64,000 nucleotides of DNA from Luteibacter mycovicinus (GCF_000745235.1 NZ_JQNL01000001.1:1488001-1552000), one strand, 5' to 3'. Counted from the first letter of the stretch, positions 9,806 through 19,480 are shown. The notes: a model not told the origin generated them from the sequence alone. Translations and numbers: made by a program.

Positions 9806-11295
9806 GCGCGGGCTCCTTTCTTGCCGGAATCCATCGCCTCGCGGGCGACGGCGAGATCGTCGAACGGGCGTTTGCCGTCCGGACCTTCCTGATAGGTTTC
9901 GTGACCCTTGCCGGCGATCAGCACGACGTCGTCGGCCTTCGCGTCGGCGAGCGCCAGCGCGATAGCCTGCGCGCGGTCGCGCTCGACCATCACGGTCTCG
10001 GGGTGAATGAGGCCGGCGACGATCTGCGCGACGATGACGTCGCCGTCCTCGCTGCGGGGATTGTCGTCGGTCACGATGACCACGTCGGCCAGACGCTCGG
10101 CGATACCGGCCATGATCGGGCGCTTGCCCTGATCGCGGTCGCCACCGGCGCCGAAGACGCAGATCAGCTTGCCCTTGGTATGCGAGCGCAGCGCCAGCAA
10201 CGCCTGCTTCAGCGCATCCGGCGTGTGCGAGTAGTCGACCACCACCAGCGGCTTGCGGCCGTCGCCACCGAGGCGGCTCATGCGGCCGTTGACCGGTTGC
10301 AGGGATTCCAGTGCGGCGTGGATGCGCTCGAACGGTTCGCCCAGCGCGCCCAGCACCGCCGCGACGGCGAGCAGGTTGGCCACATTGAAGCGACCCAGCA
10401 GCGCGCTGCGCACGGTACGCATGCCCCACGGCGTATTGAGGTTGAACGACAGTCCCCGGGCCGAGGTCACCACGATATCCGCGCGGACTTCGGCGTCTTT
10501 CGCGGTGCTGTCGGTCGCCATCGAGGTGCGCAGCTTCGTCACGGACTCGGGCAGGCCCTTCGCCAGCTTCGCGCCGAACGGGTCGTCCACGTTGATCACC
10601 GCGGCGCCGAGACCGTCGAAGGCGAACAGACGGGCTTTCGCCGCGCCGTACGCTTCCATCGTGCCGTGGTAATCGAGGTGATCGCGGGTGAGATTGGTGA
10701 ATACGGCGATGTCGAACGCGATCGCATTGACCCGGCCCTGCTCCAGGGCGTGCGAGGAGACTTCCATCGCCACGTGCGTCGCGCCGGCGTCACGGAATTC
10801 GCCGAGCAGCGCCTGCATGCTGATGGCATCGGGCGTGGTGCGTTCGCCTTCCGCGATCGCACCGTGCAAGCCCGCGCCGAGGGTGCCGACGGTCGCGGCC
10901 TTACGGCCAAGGAACGTCAGCGCCTGTGCGATCAGCTGTACGGTCGAGGTCTTGCCGTTGGTGCCGGTCACACCGATGACCTCGAGCGCGGCGGATGCAT
11001 TGCCGTGAAACCGCGCGGCGATCGGGCCGGCCTTGTCGCGCAGCTTGTCGACCGCGACCACCGGTATGCCTGCGTCGACCGCGTCGAACGGCGTCTCGGC
11101 CAGAATGACGACGGCGCCCTGCTCGACGGCCTTTGCCGCGAAGTCGATGCCGTGACCCTTCGTGCCACGCAGCGCGACGAAGGCCTGGCCTTCGTCGATC
11201 TCGCGCGAGTCGAGTGAAAGGCCGGAGACGACGATTTCGCCGGCACCGGAGGCGTCGGCGAAACCGTCGAGCAGTTCGGCGAGGGTCAGGGTCAC
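9802..11295 (-). CDS. murE: UDP-MurNAc-L-Ala-D-Glu--meso-diaminopimelate ligase MurE
   Basis: MurE adds the third residue of the peptidoglycan stem. The 497-residue product has the Mur-ligase P-loop GVTGTNGKTSTVQ, the carbamylated-lysine region (THVAMEVSSHALEQGR) and the substrate-selecting motif DNPR (in TDDNPRSEDG), which in characterised MurE enzymes marks meso-diaminopimelate rather than lysine as substrate. It starts with GTG that overlaps the ftsI stop (GTGA). This fits a Gram-negative wall. Confidence 0.96.
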   Translation of the reverse strand: MTLTLAELLDGFADASGAGEIVVSGLSLDSREIDEGQAFVALRGTKGHGIDFAAKAVEQGAVVILAETPFDAVDAGIPVVAVDKLRDKAGPIAARFHGNASAALEVIGVTGTNGKTSTVQLIAQALTFLGRKAATVGTLGAGLHGAIAEGERTTPDAISMQALLGEFRDAGATHVAMEVSSHALEQGRVNAIAFDIAVFTNLTRDHLDYHGTMEAYGAAKARLFAFDGLGAAVINVDDPFGAKLAKGLPESVTKLRTSMATDSTAKDAEVRADIVVTSARGLSFNLNTPWGMRTVRSALLGRFNVANLLAVAAVLGALGEPFERIHAALESLQPVNGRMSRLGGDGRKPLVVVDYSHTPDALKQALLALRSHTKGKLICVFGAGGDRDQGKRPIMAGIAERLADVVIVTDDNPRSEDGDVIVAQIVAGLIHPETVMVERDRAQAIALALADAKADDVVLIAGKGHETYQEGPDGKRPFDDLAVAREAMDSGKKGARA

Positions 11296-13100
11296 GGGAC
11301 CACCTCTTCCGCCGCGCTGTCGTCCGCTTGCGGCGGTGGCGCGTTGGCCGTGCCGATCAGGCCACCCTGGCTCGGGCCGCCGACATACCAGCGACCGACG
11401 TTGTCGGGCGGAATGTCGAGCAGGCGCACCGCGCCTTCCATCACCTGGGCGAAGGCGGGGCCGGCGACGGAGCCACCGTAGTAATGACCACCCTGCGGGT
11501 CGTTGATGACCACGACGGTGACCAGGCGCGGGTTGCTCGCCGGAATCATGCCGACGAAGAGCGAGATGTAGTTCTTGGCGAAGTAGCCGCCGACGGAGAA
11601 CTTGTGCGAGGTACCGGTCTTGCCGGCCACGCTGTAATTGGCGACCGAGGCGAACCCGTAGCCCGTACCGCCCGGCTGCAACACCGTCTCGAGCATGCGC
11701 ACGAGCTCGTGGGCGATCTCCGGCGTGATCACCTGGGTCGGGGGATTGTCCGCACCCTTGATGAAGCTCGGCGCGCGCAGCGCACCGCCGTTGGCGATAC
11801 CGGCGTAACCCGTGGCCAGCTGCAGCGGGGTCACGCTGAGGTTGTAACCATAGGCCATGCGCGATTTTTCGATCGGCTTCCAGGTGCGGCTCACCGGCAG
11901 ATAGCCCGCGGCTTCGCCCGGGAACCCGCTACCGGTGCTGTTGCCGATACCGAACGACTTCCACATCGAATAGAGGAAGTCGGTATCGAGCGTCATCGCG
12001 ATCTTCGCGGCACCGACGTTCGACGACTTGGTGATCACACCGGTCGGGGTCAGCGTGCCCCAGTTATGGGTATCGCGTACCGGGTGGCCGCCCATCATCC
12101 AGGTGCCCGGCGAGGTCTCGATCAGCGGCGAGGTCGGCGTGTACTTGCCACTGGTCAGCGCCGCGGCCATGGTGAACGCCTTCATGGTCGAGCCCGGCTC
12201 GACCACGTCGGTGACGGCGCGGTTGCGGCGATCGTTGGGCGTGCTGCCGCGCACGGCGTTCGGATTGAACGACGGCAGGTTGGCCATGCCGAGCACTTCG
12301 CCGGTGTGGACATCCATCACCACGATCGAGCCCGAGTCGGCCTTGTTCTTTTCCAGAGCGTCTTTCAGCGCGCTATAGGCGAGGTACTGGATGCGGCGGT
12401 CGATCGACAGCGTGATGTCGCGACCCGGCTGCGGCTCACGCACCAGCTCGACGTCTTCCACCACATGGCCCATGCGGTCGCGGATCACGCGCTTGGCGCC
12501 CGGTTTGCCGGACAGCCATTCATCGAACGCCAGCTCCAGACCTTCCTGGCCGTGGTCATCGATGTTGGTGAAGCCGAGGATGTGGCTGTTGACCGCACCC
12601 GACGGGTAATAGCGGCGGTATTCGCGCTGCGACGAGATACCCGGGATCTTCAGATCGACGATCGCCTGTGCGTCTTCCGGACGCAGCTGACGAGCGATGT
12701 ACATGAATTCCTTGTCCGCGCGCTGCTCGATCTTCTGCTTCAGATCGTCGGCGTCGACGTGCAGGGCCTTGGCCAGCTCAGGGATGCGGTCGGCGTTCTC
12801 GAGTACTTCGGGCGGGTTGGCCCAGATCGAGGCGACCGGGGTCGACACGGCCAGCGGCTCGCCGTTGCGATCGAAAATCGTGCCGCGGGACACGGCGATG
12901 GGCATTTCGCGCAGGAAGCGCGCGTCACCCTGGTCCTGATAGAACTGCTTACGCACGACCTGCAGATCGAACGCGCGCACGACCAGACCCGACGCGGCGA
13001 CACAGAGCAGCGCCACGACGACGGTCATACGCTTGCGCGGGCTCGGGCCCTGACCGCGACGGCGGCTGGGCACGACGGGCTTGCCGTAGCGCGCCTTCAT
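11292..13100 (-). CDS. ftsI: Peptidoglycan D,D-transpeptidase FtsI (PBP3)
   Basis: FtsI is the septum-specific penicillin-binding protein that cross-links glycan made by FtsW. The 602-residue product has a basic N-terminus, one membrane anchor at about residues 25-42, the class B PBP dimerisation domain, and a transpeptidase domain with the three catalytic motifs: SxxK (PGSTMKAF), SxN (KSSNVG) and KTG (AGKTGTSHK). The ATG chosen ([10 protein letters not shown]) overlaps the ftsL stop as ATGA. A much longer open frame upstream runs through ftsL and rsmH and is rejected. Confidence 0.96.
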   Translation of the reverse strand: MKARYGKPVVPSRRRGQGPSPRKRMTVVVALLCVAASGLVVRAFDLQVVRKQFYQDQGDARFLREMPIAVSRGTIFDRNGEPLAVSTPVASIWANPPEVLENADRIPELAKALHVDADDLKQKIEQRADKEFMYIARQLRPEDAQAIVDLKIPGISSQREYRRYYPSGAVNSHILGFTNIDDHGQEGLELAFDEWLSGKPGAKRVIRDRMGHVVEDVELVREPQPGRDITLSIDRRIQYLAYSALKDALEKNKADSGSIVVMDVHTGEVLGMANLPSFNPNAVRGSTPNDRRNRAVTDVVEPGSTMKAFTMAAALTSGKYTPTSPLIETSPGTWMMGGHPVRDTHNWGTLTPTGVITKSSNVGAAKIAMTLDTDFLYSMWKSFGIGNSTGSGFPGEAAGYLPVSRTWKPIEKSRMAYGYNLSVTPLQLATGYAGIANGGALRAPSFIKGADNPPTQVITPEIAHELVRMLETVLQPGGTGYGFASVANYSVAGKTGTSHKFSVGGYFAKNYISLFVGMIPASNPRLVTVVVINDPQGGHYYGGSVAGPAFAQVMEGAVRLLDIPPDNVGRWYVGGPSQGGLIGTANAPPPQADDSAAEEVVP

Positions 13101-13369
13101 CGGCGCACCAGCTGGATGTCCTGCGGCTTCGGCGTGAACATGCCGAGCTTGCCGCGGGCGTCCGCATCGATGCGGCTGGGTTCGGCGTAGGTGGCCTGCT
13201 CGAGTTCGAGGCGACCGTATTCCACGCCAAGGTCGTCCTTCTGGCTCTGCAGATGGGACAGTTCGACAAAGAGCACGCGGCTCTCGTGGCGCGTCCACAC
13301 CACCCCGATCGCGCTGGCGATGACCGCCAGCAGCAGGATCGAGAGGCAGATCGCGCCGAAGACCTTCAT
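13097..13369 (-). CDS. ftsL: Cell division protein FtsL
   Basis: FtsL is a small bitopic divisome protein that pairs with FtsB and FtsQ and helps activate FtsWI. The 90-residue product begins [18 protein letters not shown], a short N-terminus and one membrane segment, then a leucine-zipper-like periplasmic coiled coil ([20 protein letters not shown]). It overlaps both neighbours by ATGA junctions (rsmH upstream, ftsI downstream). Sequence is poorly conserved in the family, but size, topology and position are decisive. Confidence 0.93.
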   Translation of the reverse strand: MKVFGAICLSILLLAVIASAIGVVWTRHESRVLFVELSHLQSQKDDLGVEYGRLELEQATYAEPSRIDADARGKLGMFTPKPQDIQLVRR

Positions 13370-14289
13370 GCGAGCTTCTCCGCGACGCGCAGCACGGCGG
13401 AGCGCGAACGCGGGTTCGCGGCGACCTCGGCGTCGGACGGAAAAATCGCCTTGCCCACCGGCTTGAGGCGGGCCAGCTTCGCCGCCGCGGGCGGTCCGCG
13501 ACGACTGCCCTGCACGCGACCTTCGTGGGCACGAATGAACTGCTTCACCGTGCGATCTTCCAGCGAATGGAAGCTGATCACGGCGAGGCGGCCGCCCACG
13601 TTGAGCAGGTCGAGCGCGGCGTCCAGGCCACGCTCGACGGATTCGAGTTCCGCGTTCACGCGGATGCGCAGCGCCTGAAACGTGCGCGTGGCGGGGTTCT
13701 TGCCTGGCTCGCGGCGACCGACGCAACCGGCGACGAGGTCGGCCAGCTCCGCGGTGCGGGTGATCGGCGCGGTCGCGCGGCGCTCGACGATGGTCCTGGC
13801 GATGCGGCGGCTGAAGCGCTCTTCGCCGAAGCGCCAGAGCACGTCGGCGATCTCGGCTTCGTCGGCGTCGGCCAGGAACTCGGCGGCACTGATACCGCGC
13901 GTGGTGTCCATGCGCATGTCGAGCGGCGCGTCGGCCATGAAACTGAAGCCGCGGCTGCGATCGTCCAGCTGCGGCGAGGACACGCCGAGATCGAGCAGGA
14001 TACCGTCGAGGCCGCCTTCGAGCGCGGGCCACTCACCCATCGTGGCGAAGTTGTCGTGGCGCAGGGTGACACGCGGGTCGGTGGCGAGACCGGCTTCGGC
14101 GACGGCGATGGCCGAGGGATCGCGATCCATGAGGAACAGGCGGCCTTCATCCGAGAGACGGGCAAGGATCGCCGAGGCATGACCCCCACGACCGAACGTC
14201 CCATCCAGATAGCGCCCGTTCTCGCGCAAGGCGAGGCCCTCCACCGCTTCGTCGAGCATCACCGGGATGTGTACATCGACCCCCGCCAT
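13366..14289 (-). CDS. rsmH: 16S rRNA (cytosine(1402)-N(4))-methyltransferase RsmH
   Basis: RsmH (MraW) methylates N4 of C1402 in 16S rRNA at the decoding centre. The roughly 307-residue product has [13 protein letters not shown], the SAM motif [26 protein letters not shown] and the conserved [13 protein letters not shown]. The start is uncertain: ATG at 14289 is used here, but a GTG at 14295 has a better spaced GGGAG, and a GTG at 14319 lengthens it by ten codons. It is second in the dcw operon, as usual. Confidence 0.94.
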   Translation of the reverse strand: MAGVDVHIPVMLDEAVEGLALRENGRYLDGTFGRGGHASAILARLSDEGRLFLMDRDPSAIAVAEAGLATDPRVTLRHDNFATMGEWPALEGGLDGILLDLGVSSPQLDDRSRGFSFMADAPLDMRMDTTRGISAAEFLADADEAEIADVLWRFGEERFSRRIARTIVERRATAPITRTAELADLVAGCVGRREPGKNPATRTFQALRIRVNAELESVERGLDAALDLLNVGGRLAVISFHSLEDRTVKQFIRAHEGRVQGSRRGPPAAAKLARLKPVGKAIFPSDAEVAANPRSRSAVLRVAEKLA

Positions 14290-14336
14290 CGCCACATCCC
14301 GCTCCCGTTTCACCAGCACCTCGAATTAGTTCGTCG

Positions 14337-14783
14337 TCACAACTGCAGTTCCGCCATGTCGTCGCTGATGTCGTCCTCGCCGATGGTCTGGCGGATCTTC
14401 GCGAGGTGGGCCTGTTCGCTCCAAAGCTCGAACTTGTTGCCCATCCCCAGCAGGATGGCTTTTTTCTCCAGTCCGGCCGCCGCGCGTTGGCTCGATGGAA
14501 GGAGGATGCGGGCCGCTCCGTCGGGTTCGACGATGGCCGCGGCACCCACCAGTTTCATCTGCAATGCGCGATGGACGGCCTTGACGCTGGGGAGCGCATT
14601 GACCTGGTCGCGCACCTTCTCCCACTCCGCGTACGGAAAGATCCAGAGGCAACCGGTATCGAAAGGGTTGTAAGCGATCACCAGACGGTTCGCGCAGGCG
14701 TCGGCCACCAGATCCCGATACGAGGTCGGGATCGTCAGACGACCCTTGTCGTCGATCGTGATGGCTGTCTCACCTTGGAACAT
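14337..14783 (-). CDS. mraZ: Transcriptional regulator MraZ
   Basis: MraZ is a SpoVT/AbrB-fold DNA-binding protein that binds repeats in its own promoter and represses the dcw operon. The 148-residue product shows MFQGETAITIDDKGRLTIP, the first of two related half-domains, and a second half with LLGMGNKFELWSEQ. It is the first gene of the dcw cluster. Operator repeats matching the MraZ pattern lie just upstream (see 14792-14831), so autoregulation is likely. Confidence 0.95.
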   Translation of the reverse strand: MFQGETAITIDDKGRLTIPTSYRDLVADACANRLVIAYNPFDTGCLWIFPYAEWEKVRDQVNALPSVKAVHRALQMKLVGAAAIVEPDGAARILLPSSQRAAAGLEKKAILLGMGNKFELWSEQAHLAKIRQTIGEDDISDDMAELQL

Positions 14784-14791
14784 TGTCTGCA

Positions 14792-14831
14792 GTCCGCCCC
14801 ACCGAATCCCACGATTTCACACTGGGGCCCA
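14792..14831 (-). promoter_or_regulatory. MraZ operator: four 10-bp repeats upstream of mraZ
   Basis: Read on the minus strand, four consecutive 10-bp blocks begin TGGG, TGTG, TGGG and TGGG. MraZ boxes in Escherichia coli are TGGGN units with 5-nt spacers, that is a 10-bp period, so three perfect units and one degenerate unit fit well. They lie between the -10 element and the mraZ start codon, where bound MraZ could block transcription. The match is by eye. Confidence 0.75.
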
Positions 14832-14859
14832 CGATAGTCTCGGGTCCTGAGACTGTCAA
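14831..14859 (-). promoter_or_regulatory. Sigma70-type promoter of the dcw operon
   Basis: On the minus strand a perfect -35 element TTGACA (14854-14859) is followed after 17 bp by TATCGT (14831-14836). An A/T-rich stretch lies just upstream of the -35. The 17-bp spacer itself is an imperfect inverted repeat with arms GTCTCAGG and CCCGAGAC. The most upstream MraZ repeat abuts the -10 element. Confidence 0.7.
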
Positions 14860-14865
14860 GGAAAT

Positions 14866-15066
14866 TTTTCTTGTGAATCAAGGAGAAAGCTCACGTTCAT
14901 CACCAATTCCAGCCGTTTCTGAGGAAGGGGCGGGAGGTGGTTGAATCGTTGAGGTTTTTTGCGAATGAGTCCGGGATTTCAGACGTCTGCGAAATGTGAA
15001 ATCAGGGGTGGGGCTGAACTCACGTTCACCGAACTCGCCGTCGACGTCCGTGACGAGGCCGCAAAG
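14866..15066. other. Intergenic stretch with no gene recognised
   Basis: Between the mraZ promoter and the hairpin downstream of rnpB I see no convincing ORF, RNA or ribosome binding site on either strand. The composition is less GC-rich than its surroundings. Short similar pieces (CTCACGTTCA appears near 14891 and 15019) recur, but no larger repeat is evident. Confidence 0.5.
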
Positions 15067-15070
15067 ACAG

Positions 15071-15096
15071 GTGGGAGCGACATTCGTCGCTCCCAC
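15071..15096. repeat. REP-like hairpin downstream of rnpB
   Basis: A perfect 11-bp inverted repeat (arm GTGGGAGCGAC, 4-nt loop) lies about 20 nt past the 3' end of RNase P RNA. It carries the same GTRGGAGC core as the longer inverted pairs at 51234, 58970 and 61150. On the minus strand it could also act as a terminator for rnpB, although no strong T tract follows. Confidence 0.65.
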
Positions 15097-15111
15097 ACCG
15101 CTCAAGAAGAG

Positions 15112-15479
<368 letters not shown>

Positions 15480-15483
15480 TCCG

Positions 15484-15489
15484 ATTATA
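15484..15489 (-). promoter_or_regulatory. rnpB: -10 element of rnpB
   Basis: A perfect TATAAT lies on the minus strand about 6 nt upstream of the predicted RNase P RNA 5' end. A TTGTAA about 15 bp further upstream could serve as -35, but the spacing is short. rsmI is transcribed divergently from the other side. Confidence 0.6.
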
Positions 15490-15538
15490 GCCGGAACGGG
15501 ACGGTTACAATGTCCGGCCCTGCTCACCGGATGCACCG

Positions 15539-16366
15539 ATGTCCCCGCCCCGTCCCGGTACGCTTCATGTCGTCGCCACCCCGATCGGTCATCGCGACGA
15601 CATCAGCGCGCGCGCCATCGAAACGCTGCGCCGGGCAAGGGTCATCGCCGCCGAGGACACCCGCCACACCCGGCCGCTGCTGCAGCACCTCAATATCGAT
15701 ACGCCACTGGTCGCGCTGCACGACCACAATGAGCGCACGGCAGTGGATGGCCTGGTGGAGCGCATGCGCGGCGGCGACGATGTCGCCCTGGTCTCGGATG
15801 CCGGGACGCCGCTGATCAGCGATCCGGGGTTCCGTCTTGTGCGTGCCGCCCGCATCGCCGGCCTCCGGGTCAGTCCGGTCCCGGGCCCCAGCGCGGTCAT
15901 CGCCGCCTTGTCGGTCGCCGGCCTGCCCAGCGACCGCTTCGTCTTCGAGGGATTTCTCTCCGCGAAAGCGGGCGCCCGCCGCTCGCGCCTGGCGGAACTG
16001 GCCGGCGAATCGCGCACGCTGATCTTCTATGAGTCGTCGCACCGCATCGTCGAGTCGCTCGAAGACATGCGCGAAGCGTTCGGCGCGGATCGCGAGGCCG
16101 TGGTGGCCCGGGAGCTGACCAAGATGTTCGAGACCGTGCTGGGTGACCCGCTCTCGGCGCTGGTCGAGCGCGTGTCAGCCGATCCCAACCAGCAGAAGGG
16201 CGAGTTCGTGGTGATGGTCGCCGGGCGGGAAGCCGGCGAGGACGAACGCCTCAGCGAGGGACTTCGCGTGTTTGCGATCCTCAAGGACGAACTGCCTCCG
16301 GCCAGGGCGGCGAAGCTGGCGGCCGCGATCACCGGCGCCCCGCGCAAGGCCCTCTACGGCGCCTGA
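15539..16366 (+). CDS. rsmI: 16S rRNA (cytidine(1402)-2'-O)-methyltransferase RsmI
   Basis: RsmI methylates the 2'-OH of C1402 in 16S rRNA, the same nucleotide modified by RsmH encoded nearby. The 275-residue product begins LHVVATPIGHRDDISARAI, followed by VIAAEDTRHT, LVSDAGTPLISDPG and VPGPSAVIAALSVAG, all signatures of this SAM-dependent tetrapyrrole-methylase-fold family. It is divergent from rnpB and precedes lpoA, an order common in Gammaproteobacteria. Confidence 0.96.
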   Translation: MSPPRPGTLHVVATPIGHRDDISARAIETLRRARVIAAEDTRHTRPLLQHLNIDTPLVALHDHNERTAVDGLVERMRGGDDVALVSDAGTPLISDPGFRLVRAARIAGLRVSPVPGPSAVIAALSVAGLPSDRFVFEGFLSAKAGARRSRLAELAGESRTLIFYESSHRIVESLEDMREAFGADREAVVARELTKMFETVLGDPLSALVERVSADPNQQKGEFVVMVAGREAGEDERLSEGLRVFAILKDELPPARAAKLAAAITGAPRKALYGA

Positions 16367-16464
16367 CCGGACGCGCCTCACGCCGGCCTCGCGAAACGAT
16401 GGGCTATGATCCGAGCGTTTCAGCGCCGGAGGGCGCCGACGTGCCTATCAAGGAATTATTTGCG

Positions 16465-18267
16465 ATGCGACCGATCCGTGCCTCGACCCTTGGCCTCCTG
16501 CTCTGCGCCGGCCTCGCCGGCTGCGTGACCCAGGGCGGCGTCCAGCAACGTACGACCGCGCCCACCGGCGAGGCGACGCAGGCGGCGCAGGCCCTTTACA
16601 TCAAGGGACAGTTCGATCAGGCGGCTCAGGCTTACCTTGCGCTGGCTGCGCAGGACAGCGATCACCGCGACTATTACAAGCTGCTGGCCGCCGAGTCGTA
16701 CCGCCAGGAAGGCGCCCTCGATCGCGCCGCACCGGTCGTCACGGACATCCGCCGCTCGCGCCTCGAGGGCGAAGACTCCCTGCGCTTCGATGCGTTACGC
16801 GCGGAGATCGCACTGAAGAACAACGACCCGACGACCGCCCTGTCGCTGACCGGCAAGCCGTCGTCGCACGTCTCGCCCCAGGTCTCGCAACGCCTGGCCG
16901 AATTGCGCGCACGGGCTCAGGCCGCGTCGAACGATCCGTGGAGCGCCGCGCAGACCCGTGTCGAGCTCGACGGCCAGCTGCACGGCATCGACCGGGAACA
17001 GAACCGCCAGCAGATCCTCACCCTGCTCACCGGCCTCGGTACCCAGCCCCTCGCCGAGCGTGCCGCGGCATTGCCGGCGAACGATCCGATGAAACCCTGG
17101 GTGTCGGAAGCACAGTCCCAGCTCGGCAGCGTCGACCGCTCACCGGCGGTGCTCGATCAGGCCGTCGGTACGGTCAGTGGCGAGAAGGGCGTACGCGAAG
17201 GCTATAAGGTGCCGACCAAGGTCGCGCTGCTGCTGCCCCTCAGTGGCCCGCTCGCCGGTGCGGGCGCCGCCATCCGCGACGGCTTCTTTACCAATTACGT
17301 CGATGCGAGCCGCACGGGTGCGACGCGTCCGGACGTCGCGGTCTACGATTCGGGCAACGATGCGGCGCATGCCGTCGCCGCCTACGACAAGGCGGTCGCC
17401 GAGGGCGCTCGCTTCGTCGTCGGCCCGCTCAATCGCGAAGGCGTGTCGGCCATCTTCGCCAAGGGCGCCCTGCCCGCACCGATGCTCACGCTGAACTACC
17501 CGAGCGACAACAAGAACCTGCCGCCGTCGGGTGCCAACGAGTTCGGCCTGCTGCCTGAAACCGAGGGCGCGCAGGTAGCCGACCACATGGCCGACCGCGG
17601 CATGAAGACCGCTACGTCGATCGTCTCCACCGACGATTTCGCACGCCGCGCCGGCAACGCCTTCCGCGCCGAGTGGCAGGCGCGTGGCGGCACCCTGGCC
17701 GGCCAGATCACGCTGGACTCCGGCAGCATCGATTTCGCGTCGCAGTTGTCCGAACCGGTTGGCCAGGATCCGGCCACCAGCGGCGTCTTCATCAGCATGA
17801 AACCGCAGCAGGCGCGTCTGCTGATCCCGCAGCTGCGTCTGGCGAAGAACAACCTGCCCGTCTTCGCGACCTCGCACGTGTACGGCGGCAGCGACGACCC
17901 CGCCGCCGATCGTGACCTGGAAGGCGTGGAGTTCTGCGACGCGCCGTGGCTGTTCGACGCCCAGCCGGGCCTCGCCCGTCGCAGCGAACTGAATGCGGCC
18001 GTGCCCGCGACGCGCGGCGTCACCGCCCGCCTGTTCGCCTTCGGCATGGATGCCTGGGGACTGGTGCCCTATATCGACTGGATGCGTGGTCATCCGGGCA
18101 GCTACCTGCCCGGCGCGACCGGCCAGCTGGTCGCGGATGAGTTCGGTCGCGTCCGTCGCGTACTCATCTGGGCGCGCTTCGCCGACGGCGTCGCCCGCCC
18201 GGTCGCGGGTAGCCTCGAACTCGAAGCGCCGGCCACGGCCCCGAACGTCGAAAGCGGCGGGGGCTGA
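16465..18267 (+). CDS. lpoA: Penicillin-binding protein activator LpoA/LppC-type lipoprotein
   Basis: LpoA-type proteins are outer-membrane lipoproteins that activate bifunctional PBPs from across the periplasm. The 600-residue product has a lipoprotein signal peptide ending LLCAGLAGC (lipidated Cys20), an N-terminal TPR-like helical region, and from about residue 250 a periplasmic-binding-protein fold (VALLLPLSGPLAGAGAAIRD). An AAGGA site precedes the ATG; a longer open frame starting 22 codons upstream lacks one and would bury the signal peptide. Sequence of this family is divergent, so the activator role is by family and by position between rsmI and yraN. Confidence 0.9.
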   Translation: MRPIRASTLGLLLCAGLAGCVTQGGVQQRTTAPTGEATQAAQALYIKGQFDQAAQAYLALAAQDSDHRDYYKLLAAESYRQEGALDRAAPVVTDIRRSRLEGEDSLRFDALRAEIALKNNDPTTALSLTGKPSSHVSPQVSQRLAELRARAQAASNDPWSAAQTRVELDGQLHGIDREQNRQQILTLLTGLGTQPLAERAAALPANDPMKPWVSEAQSQLGSVDRSPAVLDQAVGTVSGEKGVREGYKVPTKVALLLPLSGPLAGAGAAIRDGFFTNYVDASRTGATRPDVAVYDSGNDAAHAVAAYDKAVAEGARFVVGPLNREGVSAIFAKGALPAPMLTLNYPSDNKNLPPSGANEFGLLPETEGAQVADHMADRGMKTATSIVSTDDFARRAGNAFRAEWQARGGTLAGQITLDSGSIDFASQLSEPVGQDPATSGVFISMKPQQARLLIPQLRLAKNNLPVFATSHVYGGSDDPAADRDLEGVEFCDAPWLFDAQPGLARRSELNAAVPATRGVTARLFAFGMDAWGLVPYIDWMRGHPGSYLPGATGQLVADEFGRVRRVLIWARFADGVARPVAGSLELEAPATAPNVESGGG

Positions 18268-18296
18268 TTCCCACCGGCGCGAACAGGGAGGTTCGC

Positions 18297-18665
18297 GTGA
18301 CCACGACGAAGAAGACCACCGAGCGCCGCGCCACCGGAGACCGTTTCGAAGGCGCGGCGTTGTCGTTTCTGCGGGAGCGCGGACTACGGCTGGTCCGCTC
18401 CAACTTTCTCTGCCGTCACGGCGAGATCGACCTCGTCATGCGCGACGGCGAGACCCTCGTTTTCGTCGAGGTACGCTATCGGCGCAGCGCCGCGTTCGGC
18501 GGCGCCGTCGGCTCGGTCACGGCCGCCAAGCGACGCAAGCTGATCAGCGCCGCGCATCTCTGGCTGGCCTGGCATCCGCACGATGCGCGCAGGCCATGCC
18601 GGTTCGACGTGCTGGCGTTCGAGGGCGACGGGATCGAGTGGATTCCGAACGCCTTCGAGCTCTGA
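18297..18665 (+). CDS. yraN: UPF0102 family endonuclease-like protein YraN
   Basis: The 122-residue product belongs to the YraN/UPF0102 family, a small restriction-endonuclease-like fold of unclear role. Visible signatures: GDRFEGAALSFLRERG, then LCRHGEIDLVMRDGETLVFVEVRYR, which holds the conserved E-x-D...E-V-[KR] nuclease-like motif, then ITAAKRRKL-type helix (SVTAAKRRKLISAA). It starts with GTG 29 nt after lpoA and is probably co-transcribed with it, as in many Gammaproteobacteria. Confidence 0.93.
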   Translation: MTTTKKTTERRATGDRFEGAALSFLRERGLRLVRSNFLCRHGEIDLVMRDGETLVFVEVRYRRSAAFGGAVGSVTAAKRRKLISAAHLWLAWHPHDARRPCRFDVLAFEGDGIEWIPNAFEL

Positions 18666-18687
18666 TGCATCGTGGACCGGACCGGCC

Positions 18688-19362
18688 TCAGGCCGTCGCG
18701 AGAAACGCCTCACGCCCCATCGTCGCCAGCTCCGCCACCGAGTCGATCGTCATATCCGGCGGCGTCTCCTCGAGATCCGCGCCGGCCGCGGCCGCGTAAT
18801 GCCCCTGCCTGACGAATACCGTGGTGACCTTGTCGCCCAGCAGCTTCTTGAGCGCCACAAGGATGCGCGGCTTGTCGTCCACCATCACGTAGTGATCGGC
18901 CGGATAGCGCCGCTGCATGTCGTCGAGCATCTCTTCTTTATGGATGTAGATCAGCACGTCCTCGCGGAACGCCTCCCACAATCCCGCGCGGCGGATCTTG
19001 CGCGGCTGAAACACGGTGTCGCCGTCGGACATGATCACCGGGCGACCGATCGTGCGCAGGTGATCGATCGCTTCGAGCACGCCGGGAAAACGACGTGCCT
19101 CGAAGGGGTAGTCGAGCAGGAAGAACGACAGATCCATATAGGCCATGTCGCTGTCCTGTCCGCGCAGGCGCTGCAGCGCACCGAGGTAGTCCGCATAACC
19201 GACCTGCTTGCGGATCTCCTTGTCGATCGCGTTGTACCGATCGCGGCCTTCGGCCCCGAGACGTTCTTCGAGGCGCGCGGCGAGATCCGCGCCGAAACGG
19301 TCGTTGTCGATCAGGGTGTTGTCGACGTCGAAGAGAAATACGAGGGAATCGTGGGTGGACAC
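18688..19362 (-). CDS. HAD superfamily hydrolase
   Basis: The 224-residue product is a haloacid dehalogenase-type phosphatase. Motif I is FLFDVDNTLI with the nucleophile and acid aspartates; motif II appears as VIMSDGDT and the C-terminal motif as HYVMVDDKPRI. A helical cap of about 90 residues lies between motifs I and II. The start chosen is GTG at 19362, with AAGGA 6-7 nt upstream; an upstream extension in the same frame has no support. The substrate cannot be told from sequence. It is convergent with yraN. Confidence 0.88.
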   Translation of the reverse strand: MSTHDSLVFLFDVDNTLIDNDRFGADLAARLEERLGAEGRDRYNAIDKEIRKQVGYADYLGALQRLRGQDSDMAYMDLSFFLLDYPFEARRFPGVLEAIDHLRTIGRPVIMSDGDTVFQPRKIRRAGLWEAFREDVLIYIHKEEMLDDMQRRYPADHYVMVDDKPRILVALKKLLGDKVTTVFVRQGHYAAAAGADLEETPPDMTIDSVAELATMGREAFLATA

Positions 19363-19480
19363 GGTAGATCCTTGCACGGGTACGTTGTCCGCTATATGGG
19401 GACGGTCATTGTGATTCGAAGGCCGGCCGGTGCGATTGGCCTGGTGTGCTTTTGTGAGCGCGATGGCGCAAGCCGGGCCC

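Noticed and set aside
11292..13532. Longer ftsI reading frame extending through ftsL
   Set aside because: The extra N-terminus overlaps two genes in other frames and lacks family similarity; the ATG at 13100 has an ATGA junction and the right membrane anchor.
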